Assembly (NCBI GenBank): GCA_944989445.1
Contig: CALYLW010000573.1
Span: 120,825 to 184,824, forward strand
DNA from: Ampullaceana balthica
Taxonomy: Eukaryota > Mollusca > Gastropoda > Lymnaeidae
Direction: 5' to 3'
Length of the DNA: 64,000 nucleotides
Shown piece by piece: positions 1-12,300 of this stretch. Position numbers and translations under genes: made by a program. The notes under the pieces are model-generated. The model was not told the origin of the DNA, searched no databases, and worked only from the letters and a program-made list of their open reading frames with translations. Each line of letters opens with the position of its first letter. Positions within the stretch are counted from its first letter, which is position 1.

Positions 1-29
1 CACACACATTGGAAGTTCTCATATATATT

Positions 30-439
30 CAGGGTGGCTCAAAAAAAGTGGGACCGTCTTGTATAATTTCAAATATTTTTTTTTGTAACTGTTTTCTACA
101 AAACATCAAGTCAATTGTTACCTAATGTATACTTAATTTACATAAAATCAGAATTCAAATTCAATGTGTCCTCCTCGGTTCTCAACTAAACGTCTTCGCC
201 ACTGGTTAATGCTCTTGTTTATAAACCGCTGAGACAAATGTTGCCACTCTTCAACAATGGCCAATTTCAGTTGTTCTATTGTTGCAAATTTACGACGAAA
301 GTAGACTTTTTGTTGGAGGGCACCCCAAATAGCATAGTCTACCGGGTTTTGATCCGGGCTATTTGGTGGCCACATGTCTAGTTCAATGAAGGTGACAGTG
401 ACATTGCTCTAGGCGGTCCCACTTTTTTTGGCCACCCTG
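30..439 (-). mobile_element. mariner/Tc1-like element, internally deleted, with transposase C-terminus
   Basis: Terminal inverted repeats are visible: the left end begins CAGGGTGGCTCAAAAAAAG and the right end, reverse complemented, begins CAGGGTGGCCAAAAAAAGTG. TA follows the right end; TT precedes the left, so one target-site base may have mutated. Between them the minus strand encodes about 75 residues (375 to 148) starting WPPNSPDQNPVDYAIWG, the usual C-terminal block around the third catalytic acidic residue of mariner/Tc1 transposases. The rest of the transposase is missing, so this 410-bp copy is a deletion derivative that could only move in trans. Confidence 0.85.
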
Positions 440-533
440 TACAAATATTGGAAAAATTTTGATAGGTATTATTTATCTTTTTAAAGGGTTGGAAACAATG
501 ACATTTACGACACAAGCCCTTTCCAGATATCGT

Positions 534-617
534 ACACACACATACATACACAACACACACAAACAACACACATACGCAACATACATAAAGAACACACACA
601 TACACACAAACACACGT
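534..617. repeat. CA-rich microsatellite
   Basis: Imperfect run of ACAC/ACAT units. It creates a spurious cysteine/valine-rich reading frame on the minus strand. No gene seen. Confidence 0.8.
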
Positions 618-654
618 TAATCTTGTCAATGTCGAAGATATAATCCAGTAATAA

Positions 655-860
655 ATGTTGCAGCTCTTTTTGAATTTGCTCTAGCTTAGCTAAGTTTTCT
701 TTGTTAGATCTGTCCTATACAGACGATGCATATTCTATCCCAGGTCTTACCAATGTAAGGGGGCATTTTAGTCTTATTTTCTTATTACATTTGTAAAAAA
801 AAACTTTATATAAAGGCTTATTTTTTATATTTTTGATTACTTCATTAACTTGGATGTTGT
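655..860 (-). mobile_element. LINE fragment (non-LTR retrotransposon, RT-domain C-terminal part)
   Basis: The minus strand matches, with many substitutions, the LINE copies at 33.6-34.5 and 60.2-61.2 kb over the region encoding the [15 protein letters not shown] block and the residues before it. It is truncated at both ends and has no open frame. Confidence 0.6.
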
Positions 861-1075
861 TAGATATCCGTCTGGTATTGGAGAAAAAAACAACTCATTG
901 CCTTGCCCGGATGAAAGCCAAACAAGATCATATAATGAGATCGGTGGGACTTTCGTTCGTTTGAGTTTATGAGTCGCAGCAACAATTCTACTGGCAACGC
1001 CAAGAAAGCTTTTAGTTTTCTTTTGGTTGTAACTAATGTTATCATGAATTATTTCGCAATCTCATCTTAGCTTGT

Positions 1076-1560
1076 CTTATCTTATCTATAGTAACTATAT
1101 CTTTACAGAGGATAATTGTGTCCTACGCTTATCCATGGTTTTTGTTTAGGCTTGCAAATTTATTAGAGTTTTAAATGTTGATAGAGTGTTGGTTTTCCTG
1201 GTTTGATCAGGCAAGCCATCCACGTCCGAATTCCGGAAGGGAAGAACGAGAATTTTTATGTGTTTATTCTTGCATACGAAATAAGAAAAGTGTTTTTATC
1301 CATAAGTCTATCTGAGGGTTGTATTAGATTATTTTTGTATTGTATTTCCAAGCTAGAATTAATTTCCGTATGTACTATTACTGCTTTGCTCGTTGTTTTT
1401 CTATCCTCTAGTGTTTTTAGGTTTAATGATTTAACCAATCGTGTTACTCTTGTCAATTTTGAATATTGACCAGTATTGAATCTGGAAGCTATTTTTTTTT
1501 AGTTTCTTCTAGTTTGTCTGTGTTTTCTTTGGTGGATGGGTCCCATACAGATTTCTCCCG
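1076..1560 (-). mobile_element. LINE 3'-end fragment
   Basis: This is a minus-strand copy of the 3' end of the same LINE family. It starts at the characteristic 3' tail (TTATCTTATCTATAG on the plus strand), runs through the conserved tail with TCCTACGCTTATC, and ends near the [11 protein letters not shown] block at about 1540. Frameshifts and stops are present. It is a separate insertion from 655-860 because the LINE segments are out of order. Confidence 0.7.
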
Positions 1561-2039
1561 AAAGAAATTATATATTGATAACTCAGTTTTCCTATCACTT
1601 GTTTGATCACGTTTGATCTTCTTGTTAAAAACAAAGAAGAAATCTTTGTAATTTATGGATGTAATGAATGAATATAAACTTTCCAATGAAAATATTATTA
1701 ATATTATTATTGCGCATTAACAAAGGAATTCAATGTACTCTCAACACCAATAAGCCATTAGAGGTATGCTTTCTTAGAAACGGACGCCATTTGCATCGCA
1801 ATATTTAGGAATCTTGATATTACTTTGTTTTAGTTTATCAATTGGTAAATATTATGTAAGTTAACAATTTGTCTCAGAATGACATATTTAAAGAGTTTTT
1901 TGAGCACTTTTAGTTGGTTCAAAGTACATCCATATTATATATTCTCCGTCCTTAAGTGACGATGGAGTTCTATTTCTATTAACACTAAACATTCTTGAAA
2001 TTGTTTACGAGGCCAATCATTGAATGGCATTTCAGCTGC

Positions 2040-2250
2040 ACTTCTCTGTCATATCTTATGTATTATAGACGCTTCTTCTATACAGAAGATTGTGGCATCC
2101 TACGCTTATAAATGGTTTATGTGAAGTCTTGCAATTTTATTAGATTATGAATGCTGATAGTGTGTTGGTTTTCCTGGCTTGTTCAGGCAATCTATTCCAA
2201 GCCTAAATTCCTGATGGAAAGGAGGATTTGTTTGTGTTTGTTCATGAATA
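2040..2250 (-). mobile_element. Short LINE 3'-end fragment
   Basis: A third, more diverged minus-strand copy of the LINE 3' tail (GACGCTTCTTCTATACAGAAG, then CCTACGCTTAT), ending in the region that corresponds to the protein C-terminus. The 2.25-2.8 kb stretch downstream shows nothing recognisable. Confidence 0.6.
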
Positions 2251-2800
2251 TCTGAGACTTAAAGAGTAATGTTACACTTCAAATTGTTATTTTTTCACTC
2301 ATACACTGCTTTGGCCAGATGAAACAGTGGCCAGCTATTAGCTCCCATTAGTTGATTTCTTTGATAACTTCCTCAATTTTTCCTTTTGCAAACTTCCTTA
2401 AATCTGACTTGGGGTCATTCAGTAAGATTTATCCCTACTACCTATTCTTCATACAGCAGATTCTCTGCAGTGCAGTCTTCCTCCATATTTAGTCATGGTC
2501 AACCGGCAAAGGCGCCTCAGACTAAGACGAAAAACATGTCACAAAGTTTATCATAATGTAACAAAAGTAGTATGATATCCCGAGAACATAAGAAATGAAA
2601 ATGTTAGACTGTAATAATGGTTAGCATAGATGATCTTACCACCCACCTCCATTCTCTAAAAAATGCACTTCTAGTTAACGACTGAATTAATTATTTCTTT
2701 TAGAAAAAAATAAATAATAATAATAAGGAAAAATGAATAATAAAAATAAAATTACATTCTGCAATAATAATTCCATTATTTTATATCAATAAATGTACAA

Positions 2801-4674
2801 TGTATATATAATTCACCAGAAATTAGGACAAGCACAAGACGTGTGCAAATAAGCATGACGAATGACCCTCGCTACGGTCGACCAATCACAGTTTATGGTT
2901 GGCAAGCGAGGATGGTACAGGGTAGCGGGAGGTAACAACAACCACAGTGCGCATGTCTCGAGACCAACAATGCGTCGGTGGTCCCCCCCCCGACGTTCAC
3001 TCGCGTTGTTCTCATTTCTTCGTGCTGCTGTTTGTGTCCGTTCTTTTCCAACCTTTCTTTTGCACTAGAGGCCATCCATATATTACGTACGCACAAAATT
3101 CGTATTTTTGTACCCCCTCCCCCCCCCATGCGTAAGTACAAATTCGCTCACCCCCTCCACCTTTTGAAAAAAAAATTAAGCAAGTGTCAGAAGATATTGG
3201 TTTTACTCTTTGAAGCCGCCCATAAATGACGTCACATGCCTAAAAAGGGGGTGGGGGAGGGGGTCGCGCATTCGTGACGAGGGGGAGGGGGGTGTTTAAG
3301 AAATGTGACGCACATCAAAATGCGCACTAAAATATTTGAAAATGCGGATTTTTTTTTCGGGGGGGGGGTGTCAAGCTTTGGGACCGTCCATTAATGACGT
3401 CCCGCGATTATGGTCAATTTTCACCCCCCCCTCCCCCACGATACGCGTCTTCACTAAAAGTTAGACCCCTCCCCCTCTTTTCCAATAACACGTCACAAAA
3501 ATGCCCCTTCCCCCCAAAAAAATATTTTTTAAATTTAAAAATTAGCATGTTTCAAATCACTTTTTTCATTTAAGTTTAAGTATGTATTTAGTGTAATGCT
3601 GCACTTTAATATCGTAACACGCGCGAAGCCCATGTAAAACGTCATTAAATAAATTGTAAACCGACAAATTTTTAAGTACAACTTTTATTTTAAGTTACGT
3701 GTTTTGATGTGACGTGACATTTCTTATACTACCCCTCCCCTTCGTCACAAATGGTCGACCCCCTCCCCCCTCTAGGTGCGTAATGTTATTTACGGACGGC
3801 CCCGAGAAGGGGCTGTCCATAAATGACGTCACGCGATTTTGGCAGATTTTTCATTCCCCCTCCCCCCTCGTAAAGCGTCGTCACAAAAACTTAGACCACC
3901 CCCTCCAATATGACTTCACAAAGCTTTTCGCCCCCCCCCCATAAAAGCTGTATTTTATTTGAAAAAGAGCATGTTTAAAATCACTTTTTTGTCATTTAAG
4001 TATTTATTTAGTGTAGGCCTGCATTCTAATATCGTAACACATGTGAAGTCATGTAAAACACCAAGTAACAAATAAAATATTTAAGTGGAACTTTTATTTA
4101 AAGTTGCTCGTTTTGATGTGACGTCACATTTCTCTAACACCCCCCCCCACACAAGTCACACATCGTCACAAATATGTAGACACCCCCCCCCCTCGCTTTC
4201 CCCTAGGTGCGTGAAATCGCCGTCCCGTTGTGTGTTTATAACGGCTAAGGCATCGGTGGGCGAAAGAGAAACTTCATCTAATTTCAAGAAATGGAAATAC
4301 AAACCCGACGGATATATTTTAATGATGTGTAAACGTTTGGTCTGAATCAAATGTTAATTACTTCCAAGCAATTAAAAGTTCATAATTTCGTTTGCAATAA
4401 ATTATATAACATTATTGCATATCAGTCTTGACTCAGTCGGTCTCATTTGCCGTTTGCAGCCAGGGCGGTTTACGTCACTATGCTTAGTATTATGCAAATT
4501 AAATTTGTTGTGCGTATGTACACATTCAATCGAGACGCCCCTTCTCCCCTCCATACGCATGCATACGCAAAATGCCATAAATTTAAGACCCCCCTCCTTG
4601 CGTACGTAATATATGGATGGCCCCCTATCTATGAGCAAGTCTGCGGCGTATGCTACGCCGAGGGTCGTATCTAG
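2801..4674 (+). mobile_element. Helitron-like non-autonomous element, interrupted
   Basis: The two flanking pieces (about 2801-3067 and 4626-4674) together match a continuous copy at 18.78-19.08 kb. The 3' end has Helitron hallmarks: a perfect 7-bp hairpin (CGGCGTA, loop TGC, TACGCCG at 4644-4660), ten bases, then CTAG at 4671-4674 followed by T. The 5' boundary is approximate (TATATATAATTCACCAG). No RepHel protein is present. A 1.56-kb TIR element splits it. The element ends only about 150 bp before the PFK start codon. Confidence 0.6.
3068..4625. mobile_element. Nested TIR element containing two tandem ~415-bp MITE-like copies
   Basis: The inverted ends match over about 25 bp (left GAGGCCATCCATATATTACG; right complement GGGGGCCATCCATATATTAC) and are flanked by TA at 3066-3067 and 4626-4627. 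Comparison with the uninterrupted host copy near 19 kb confirms the insertion point. Inside are two homologous direct copies, about 3380-3803 and 3807-4226. Each starts GGxCxGTCCATxAATGACGT and ends with its inverse. Long C- and G-runs occur throughout, and perfect TGACGTCA occurs at 3227-3234, 3824-3831 and 4119-4126. No coding capacity. Confidence 0.65.
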
Positions 4675-4821
4675 TTTGAAATATACTTCCAAATAAGTTG
4701 CTCCCTTATAAACTTTAGTCATTGATTAAGTAGGGGGGGGGGTAATTTATTGTAGACATAAAAAATTTGAGGGGAAATAATGAATATTCCGCCAGAGTTG
4801 TTTCCATCCAGTCTATAGACC

Positions 4822-6332
4822 ATGAATGAAGACGCGCTCATCAAAAGGCGCGTGAGCTTTGAGGCCGATAGACTTAAACTAAAGAATTTCAACAAACGGG
4901 AATCCGTGGAAGATGATGAAACATCAATCAGTGGCCAGTGGCAGGGGCAAAGGATCGGTGTGTTTACAAGTGGAGGAGATGCCCAAGGTTGGTGTTTCAT
5001 GTTGGCCACATTGAATATTTAAAAAAGTAGCGCATAAATAAGAGATGTGGATACTAGTTAAGGGATATTTGAAAACTTGGGTTCAATGACTCAACCAGAG
5101 GCGTCACTAGGGGGTGCGGTGCGGACCGCACCGGATGACACCATCGCAAGGGGTGACACCAAATGTAAAATTCTCTATGTTCCCGTTATTTGGAACTTGC
5201 AGACTTAGATGAGGTCTATGGGGTAAGTTGTGAGGCGTTGACACCATGAGCTACCGCACTGGGTGACACCAACCCTAGTGACGCCGCTTGACTCAACCAC
5301 AATTCATTCAACGGCTTGGTAATAATGATGCGATAGGCCTAACCATTATTGCATTTTTTCAATTGTAATTCAATATTAAATTACATGTACTTGAAAACTG
5401 CGCTCGTTTCTTTAACCTTTAAGTTATATCATTGAACTGTCAAATGTTTTTATTTACAAATATTTAGGAATAAATTATGTCACTGAAGACGATATCTAAA
5501 CATTTACCATGACTTTTTTTAATATTGATTTTCTAAATGCAACAGTGTATGAGAATGAACTGTTTAATTATGAACTATAATGATTAATATAGTCTTTAAC
5601 TAATGTTCTCATTTTCGAATGTTACAATAATCAGTACTCCCCCATTTATCCGAACAGGGATGAATGCAGCAGTCCGTGCCATTGTGCGTGTAGGGATGTA
5701 TTTAGGATGTAAAGTTTTCTACATCAAAGAGGTTTCATCATATTGTTGAAAGTTGTCTGATTTTAGTTCGTTTATTCAATTCCTTATAAAATTTTCAGAG
5801 TTTAAGATGAACTATTAAGGTGTTTAAATGTTGCTTGTCAAAAATACTTCTTATGTGACTCAAAGACAACCGTATGTAGTAGGGCCTACTATTTTTTAAG
5901 TCGCTCAAATTAAAAACCCATTATTATCGTAATTATACTTCATGTTAGTAAATAAAGTGTCAAGAAAAATATAAATGTCAAAAATCCGTGTTTCAAAATG
6001 TTCCTATCAGTAAAAATTAGTTTTCTGTTTTATTCTGATTTGCCATTTAATTTTAATTTGAAGACTTTAGTTTTAGAATATTTCCATTCTTAAAATTACC
6101 ACTCGAGTAAGGGAGACTAAAAAAATATAGGTGAGACAATTTTTTAAATGCCGTATTTTAAAAAAAAATGTTTTGACAGGGCTACCAGGGAATGGTGGAT
6201 GGTGGAGACAACATTCAAGAAGCCACCTGGCAAAGTAGCTCAAATATTATCAATGTTGTAAGTTTTCACAGTAAAAAGTTTAAAAGTAAGTTACTTATTA
6301 CTTCAATTCTGTTAGTACCACATAATATATAT

Positions 6333-6382
<50 letters not shown>

Positions 6383-9300
6383 GTATTTATACGCACGCAC
6401 ACACACATATATATATATGTCAGGTGGACCCATTGTATCAAGATATTGATGAGATTTTCAGATATTCTGTCTGGATTTATTTTAACAGATAATTCTTCTA
6501 TGTCAGTTTGAGTAATCTTACTGTACTTGACAGAGACAAAACATTGCTCACAATTTTATTTTACTAAAATATTTTTTTAAACATAACAAATCACAGATTT
6601 GTTTTAGCAAACTTTTGAACATTACCTGCTATCCATTCATCAGCCTGGCCTGCACTATAAAATATCATTCCGCCTCTACTATAAAACATCATTTAGCCTG
6701 CACTATAAAAAATCATTTAGCCTGCACTATAACACATCATTTAGCCTGCTCTACAACACATCATTTTGCATGCACTATAACACATCATTTAGCCTGCACT
6801 ATAAAACATCATTTAGCCTGCACTATAAAACATCATTTAGCCTGCACTATAACACATCATTTAGCCTGCACTATAACACATCATTTAGCCTGCACTATAA
6901 CACATCATTTAGCCTGCACTATAAAACATCATTTAGCCTGCAATATAACACATCATTTAGCCTGCACTATAAAACATCATTTAGCCTGCACTATAACACA
7001 TCATTTAGCCTGCACTATAAAACATCATTTAGCCTGCACTATAAAACATCATTTAGCCTGCACTATAACACATCATTTAGCCTGAACTATAACACATCAT
7101 TTAGCCTGCACTATAAAACATCATTTAGCCTGCACTATAAAACATCATTTAGCCTGCACTATAAAACATCATTTAGCCTGCACTATAACACATCATTTAG
7201 CCTGCACTATAACACATCATTTAGCCTGCACTATAAAACATCATTTAGCCTGCACTATAAAACATCATTTAGCCTGCACTATAACACGTCATTTAGCCTG
7301 CACTATAACACATCATTTAGCCTGCACTATACCACATCATTTAGTCTGCACTATAACACATCATTTAGCCTGCACTATAACACATCATTTAGCCTGCACT
7401 ATAACACATCATTTAGCCTGCACTATAACACATCATTTAGCCTGCACTATAACACATCATTTAGCCTGCACTATAACACATCATTTAGCCTGCACTATAA
7501 CACATCATTTAGCCTGCACTATAAAACATCATTTAGCCTGCACTATAAAACATCATTTAGCCTGCACTATAACACATCATTTAGCCTGCACTATAACACA
7601 TCATTTAGCCTGCACTATAACACCTCATTTAGCCTGCACTATAACACCAATGTAAAATGTAACTTTCCCCAAATACTAACTAATACATCAATACGTCTAC
7701 CATAGTTCTAACTACACTGTTTCTATCAATGATTTCTAATCCCATAAGTAAGTCCTCTAGGCCATAACAGGAGAACAGCTGTAATGATAATTTGATCTAG
7801 AAATTTGTGCGGTAGATTATTATAATCAATATTATATCTTGTTTCTCCCATATGGAGCTTGCACATGGTGTTTTTTTTAAAATATAGTTAAAGTAAGCAT
7901 TTACAATATCAATTTACATTTACTAATCATAATTTTTGTGATATTCACTTGATATCTTCATGGCATGTCATTATAATATCACGTATCTAGGGATGTACTG
8001 TTATTGGAAGAGCTCTAAATTATGTTTTATTGACAATCCATTTCACACACAGGGAGGGACTGTCATTGGAAGTGCTCGGTGTATGGATTTTAAGGAGAGA
8101 TGGGGGAGATTGAAAGCTGCCCAGAATCTTATTTATTGGGGAATAACCAACTTAATTGCTATTGGTATGACTCATTTTCTTGTAGTCCTCATTTCACTTG
8201 TTCTGTGATGTCATCCTTCTCTGCATTTTTACTCCTAATCTAGCTGACAAAAGCATATCAAACAACTTGTAAAATACAAACTAGAAACTATATTAAATAA
8301 AGAGAATAACATTACATGGTCGTCTTGAAATTAAGGTCATCACATGAATATGAAAATATATCACTGTAAATGGATCAAAATAATTACATGTAAAATATTT
8401 ATACCGTACACATGTATTTAATCTTTATTGTCAGTCATTATTAATTACCAATACTTATACATTTATCAATGACTGATAATAAATAGAAATGAAAAAATCA
8501 GGGAAATAGACTCTTAAAAGTAAACAAATTCTTATATCTGGGGTAACTCAGAATGAATGCAGCTTTTTCTGTTAATTCAATTTTGATATAAAATTACTAT
8601 ATTTATTAATTTACACTTAAAAATTCTTTATAATCAATCAGATCAGTTGGACATGCATTACTGTATATTTTATTGTTCAGTATTTGTATCTAATAGTTTC
8701 TATAATGTATTTATAAATGTTTGTATAAAGGAGGAGATGGCAGCTTAACAGGTGCAAATTGCTTTCGCCAAGAGTGGCCGAGTTTAGTTCGAGAATTAGT
8801 GGACAAAGGTAATTTCAGTAAATAGATCTTAATGTATGTATTTATTTTAGTCATTAAATGAAATTCTATTAGTATTTAATTTATGTTTTTTTTTAAGAGG
8901 AGTCTGTTCACTCCAATTTATTGATAATATTGATAATATTGATAATATTGATAATATTGATGCTATTGATAATATTGATAATATTGATAATATTGATAAT
9001 ATTGATAATATTGATAATCCTTAATTCAAACAAATTATGAGACATTTTTTTGTCTTGGATTTTAAAATAATTTCTAACTCAGTGATTTGAAATTTAAAAA
9101 CCAAATACTTATATGACTCAGCATTGCTTACAAAATTATATTTAGGAACATAGTTGTAGAAACATCAAGATAATGATAGCAATTAAATTCATCTTAACTG
9201 CTCAAACAAACTGTATATTCTTAATATGCTTAATATATTTAGGATTCAACATTGTCAACATCCATTGTATAGCAGCTTCACTGGCCATCATATTAATCTT

Positions 9301-12300
9301 GTTGTTACACGTTTATGTTTTGAATTTTTACAAAACCAAAAATCCTTACCATGTTCTAATAAAAAGGAAAATTTGAGAAATTATTTTTATCACATAATTA
9401 TATTAACCATGAGTGAACAAAGTGTTGTCATGACTAACGGACAATATTTTTTTTTACCATGGCAGACATGATATCCAAGGATAAGATAACTCATTGCTCC
9501 CACTTAAACATAGTTGGGCTAGTTGGGTCAATAGACAACGATTTTTGTGGGACTGACATGACCATTGGCGTGGACTCAGCCTTACATAGAATACAGGAAG
9601 CTGTTGACAGCATCATGACAACAGCCGTCAGGTTATTTCACTTGTAGTACCACAGTAATTAAATACTGAGACCATCCATTAGCTAACACTGTTATATCCC
9701 TAATGCAAACCATCACAGATGCTTAATATAATGTATATTATTAGTATTTAATACATAAATTTAAAATAGTTTGAAATTTTAATTTAACATAACATTTGTT
9801 AAAAGAAACAGTTTATTTTATTCTAAAGTTTTTTTGAAAGCTTGCTGGAAAGTTAATTTCTGGAAGATCTTTCAAAGTTTTTTAAGGTGTTATAATGGAA
9901 TGTTTAAATATTTTTTTCATTTTTTTTTGAGCAACCATACAAAAGGTTATAAGTTTTAAAGAGTTTTGAGTTGCTTACCTTTAAGTGTCAAATTTACAGC
10001 TATATTGCTAATCAAATGAGCAAATTATAAATGATAAAATATGACAACACACATTGTTCACTTAGTTGCTAAATGAATTTTATTTTTTTGGGTCCACTTT
10101 TCAGCCACAAACGAGCTTTTGTATTGGAAATAATGGGAAGGAATTGTGGGTAAGATGATATGCTAGTCATTTCAATAATTTATGACATAATAGATGTGAT
10201 GTTTTAAGGAGAACTTAATTTGGTAGCTTACATCTTTTTCATTTTTATCTTTAGTCTTTGTGTACGTTGTGTTGAGAATCAAGAGCCAAGAATTTATGTA
10301 GATTTTTTATTTACAATTCTGTTTTAAATGAAAGCACTATCCATTATTTAAGCACAACAAGCCCATTTATTCTGTTAGGTATCTGCCACTGGCTGCTGGA
10401 ATATCAAGTGAGGCTACAAGTATTTTTATACCTGAAGATCCACCGGTGGGAGACTGGAGACAAGTGCTGTGTGATCAAATGATTGAGGTAAACAACTTAA
10501 GGAATGCTGTGGTTTAGGAATAGTCGGAAAATTGGGGAAAGGGGCGAGCTAATGAAATATAAACCTTTTGGTTACAAATCTTGGATATTAAGTTTATACA
10601 AATTTTAAAGATCTTTTATTTCTTTTTTAAATAATAGCTTAAGATATCAACATAATATTTTATTAACTTTATACACCCCTAAATAAAATAAAAACCTCTC
10701 TTGCTTCAAAATAATTTTAAACTGATCTTATAAACCCCAAACATCTTGCTTCAAATTTCTAGATTTATTTCACTTTTTAAAAAAATAACGTTCAATGACT
10801 TATGTTAAAGAGTATTAAATGATGAAGAAAAGAAAAGATTTGTAAACAATGTCAACATGAAATGAGGCTTTAGATGTTTTCATATCTTAGAAGTAGAACC
10901 TACTCATTCCCTCATGTGAGAACTTTTCATTTTCATATCAGTATGTGAATTATCTGGTATTTCTATCCTGACAGAAAAGCAAAAGTGGTGAAGTTAGAAG
11001 AACACACATCATCTTAGTGGCAGAAGGTGCTATTGACAGGGAAGGAAATGCCATCAAGTGCAATGATGTTCAAAAGGTGAATTATTAACAAAAGATTAAA
11101 AGAAAAAGCAGAAATTCAAATAATCTTCACTACCACTTTACTTTACAACTCAATCTGCAGAAAGATTGTATTTGGCAGCAGCAAAGCAAAACACTTTAGA
11201 AGTATGGCTCAACAACATTCACTAAACATTGATAAAGTATTGAGAAAATATCATCTTTATTCACATTCATTTTCCTCAAAACTGAATTATACTATTTTTG
11301 TTAAACAAAGGTTTTGAAAAATTAAAAAAAAATTTTTTTTCGAATAGTTTAAAAAAAACAACACTTTGAACAAAGTGCTAATCTATCCTTGTTTTGTGTC
11401 AGCAGTTGTCAGACTAACCTTTTTAGGCTTATAATGTTAAATACATTTACTAAGGTTTCATCACAGTGAATATTTATTTTTAATATTTCAAAGGTATTGA
11501 CTGACCGCATGAAAATGGATGTTAGAGTTACAGTTCTTGGTCATGTCCAGAGGGGAGGAAATGCTTCAGCCTTTGATAGATTATTGGTAACTTTCAGTCT
11601 TATCATTTCCTTTTTACATCATTGTCTCAACTTTGCAAACAACATCACATCCCTGTAGTTTATTACAGTTTCTTATTTCACCTCTTTGTCATCGTGAGAT
11701 TTCCTAGTTTTTATGAAATGAGGTAATGGATCTTAAAATCATTATTGAAAAAATTTGATTGATATGTTTTTGACATTGTAAATGGGGTTTAAGCTTGTGA
11801 ATTACTGTAGAATTTCTTAATTTTAAATTGTCTGATTCTAATTTAAAAAAATCTTGATCTGAATGTTTTTTTCTATACTGAAGATGAATGTATGCAAACT
11901 TTTATCAAAAAATTTATTGTAAACTTTATTTTAAGCCTTTTCTGTCAACACAGGCCACACGTATGGGCGCTGAGGCTGTTCTAGCACTGATGGATGCTAC
12001 ACCCACCACTCCAGCTTGTGTCATTTGTTTGGATGGTAGTGATATTGTGCGGAGACACTTGCTCAACGCTGTACAGAAAGTAGGTCACACATGTTTTGAT
12101 AATTATTCAAGGGAAAAAAAATTATTTCTTAAATTTTAAGCAGTAAAAATGAGTGAATAGTTTGATTACAATTTTAAAATTGAAATGAAATTTAACTTAC
12201 TAATCTTTTAACCAAATTAACAGACTAAACGTGTTGTTGAGCTGATGGGAGAAAAGAGATTTGAAGATGTAGTTCTGTTGAGAGGCAGGTAAGAGATGGA

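Noticed and set aside
6615..7705. Plus-strand frames of 156 and 311 codons with 8-residue repeats
   Set aside because: Generated by the 24-bp minisatellite in PFK intron 3.
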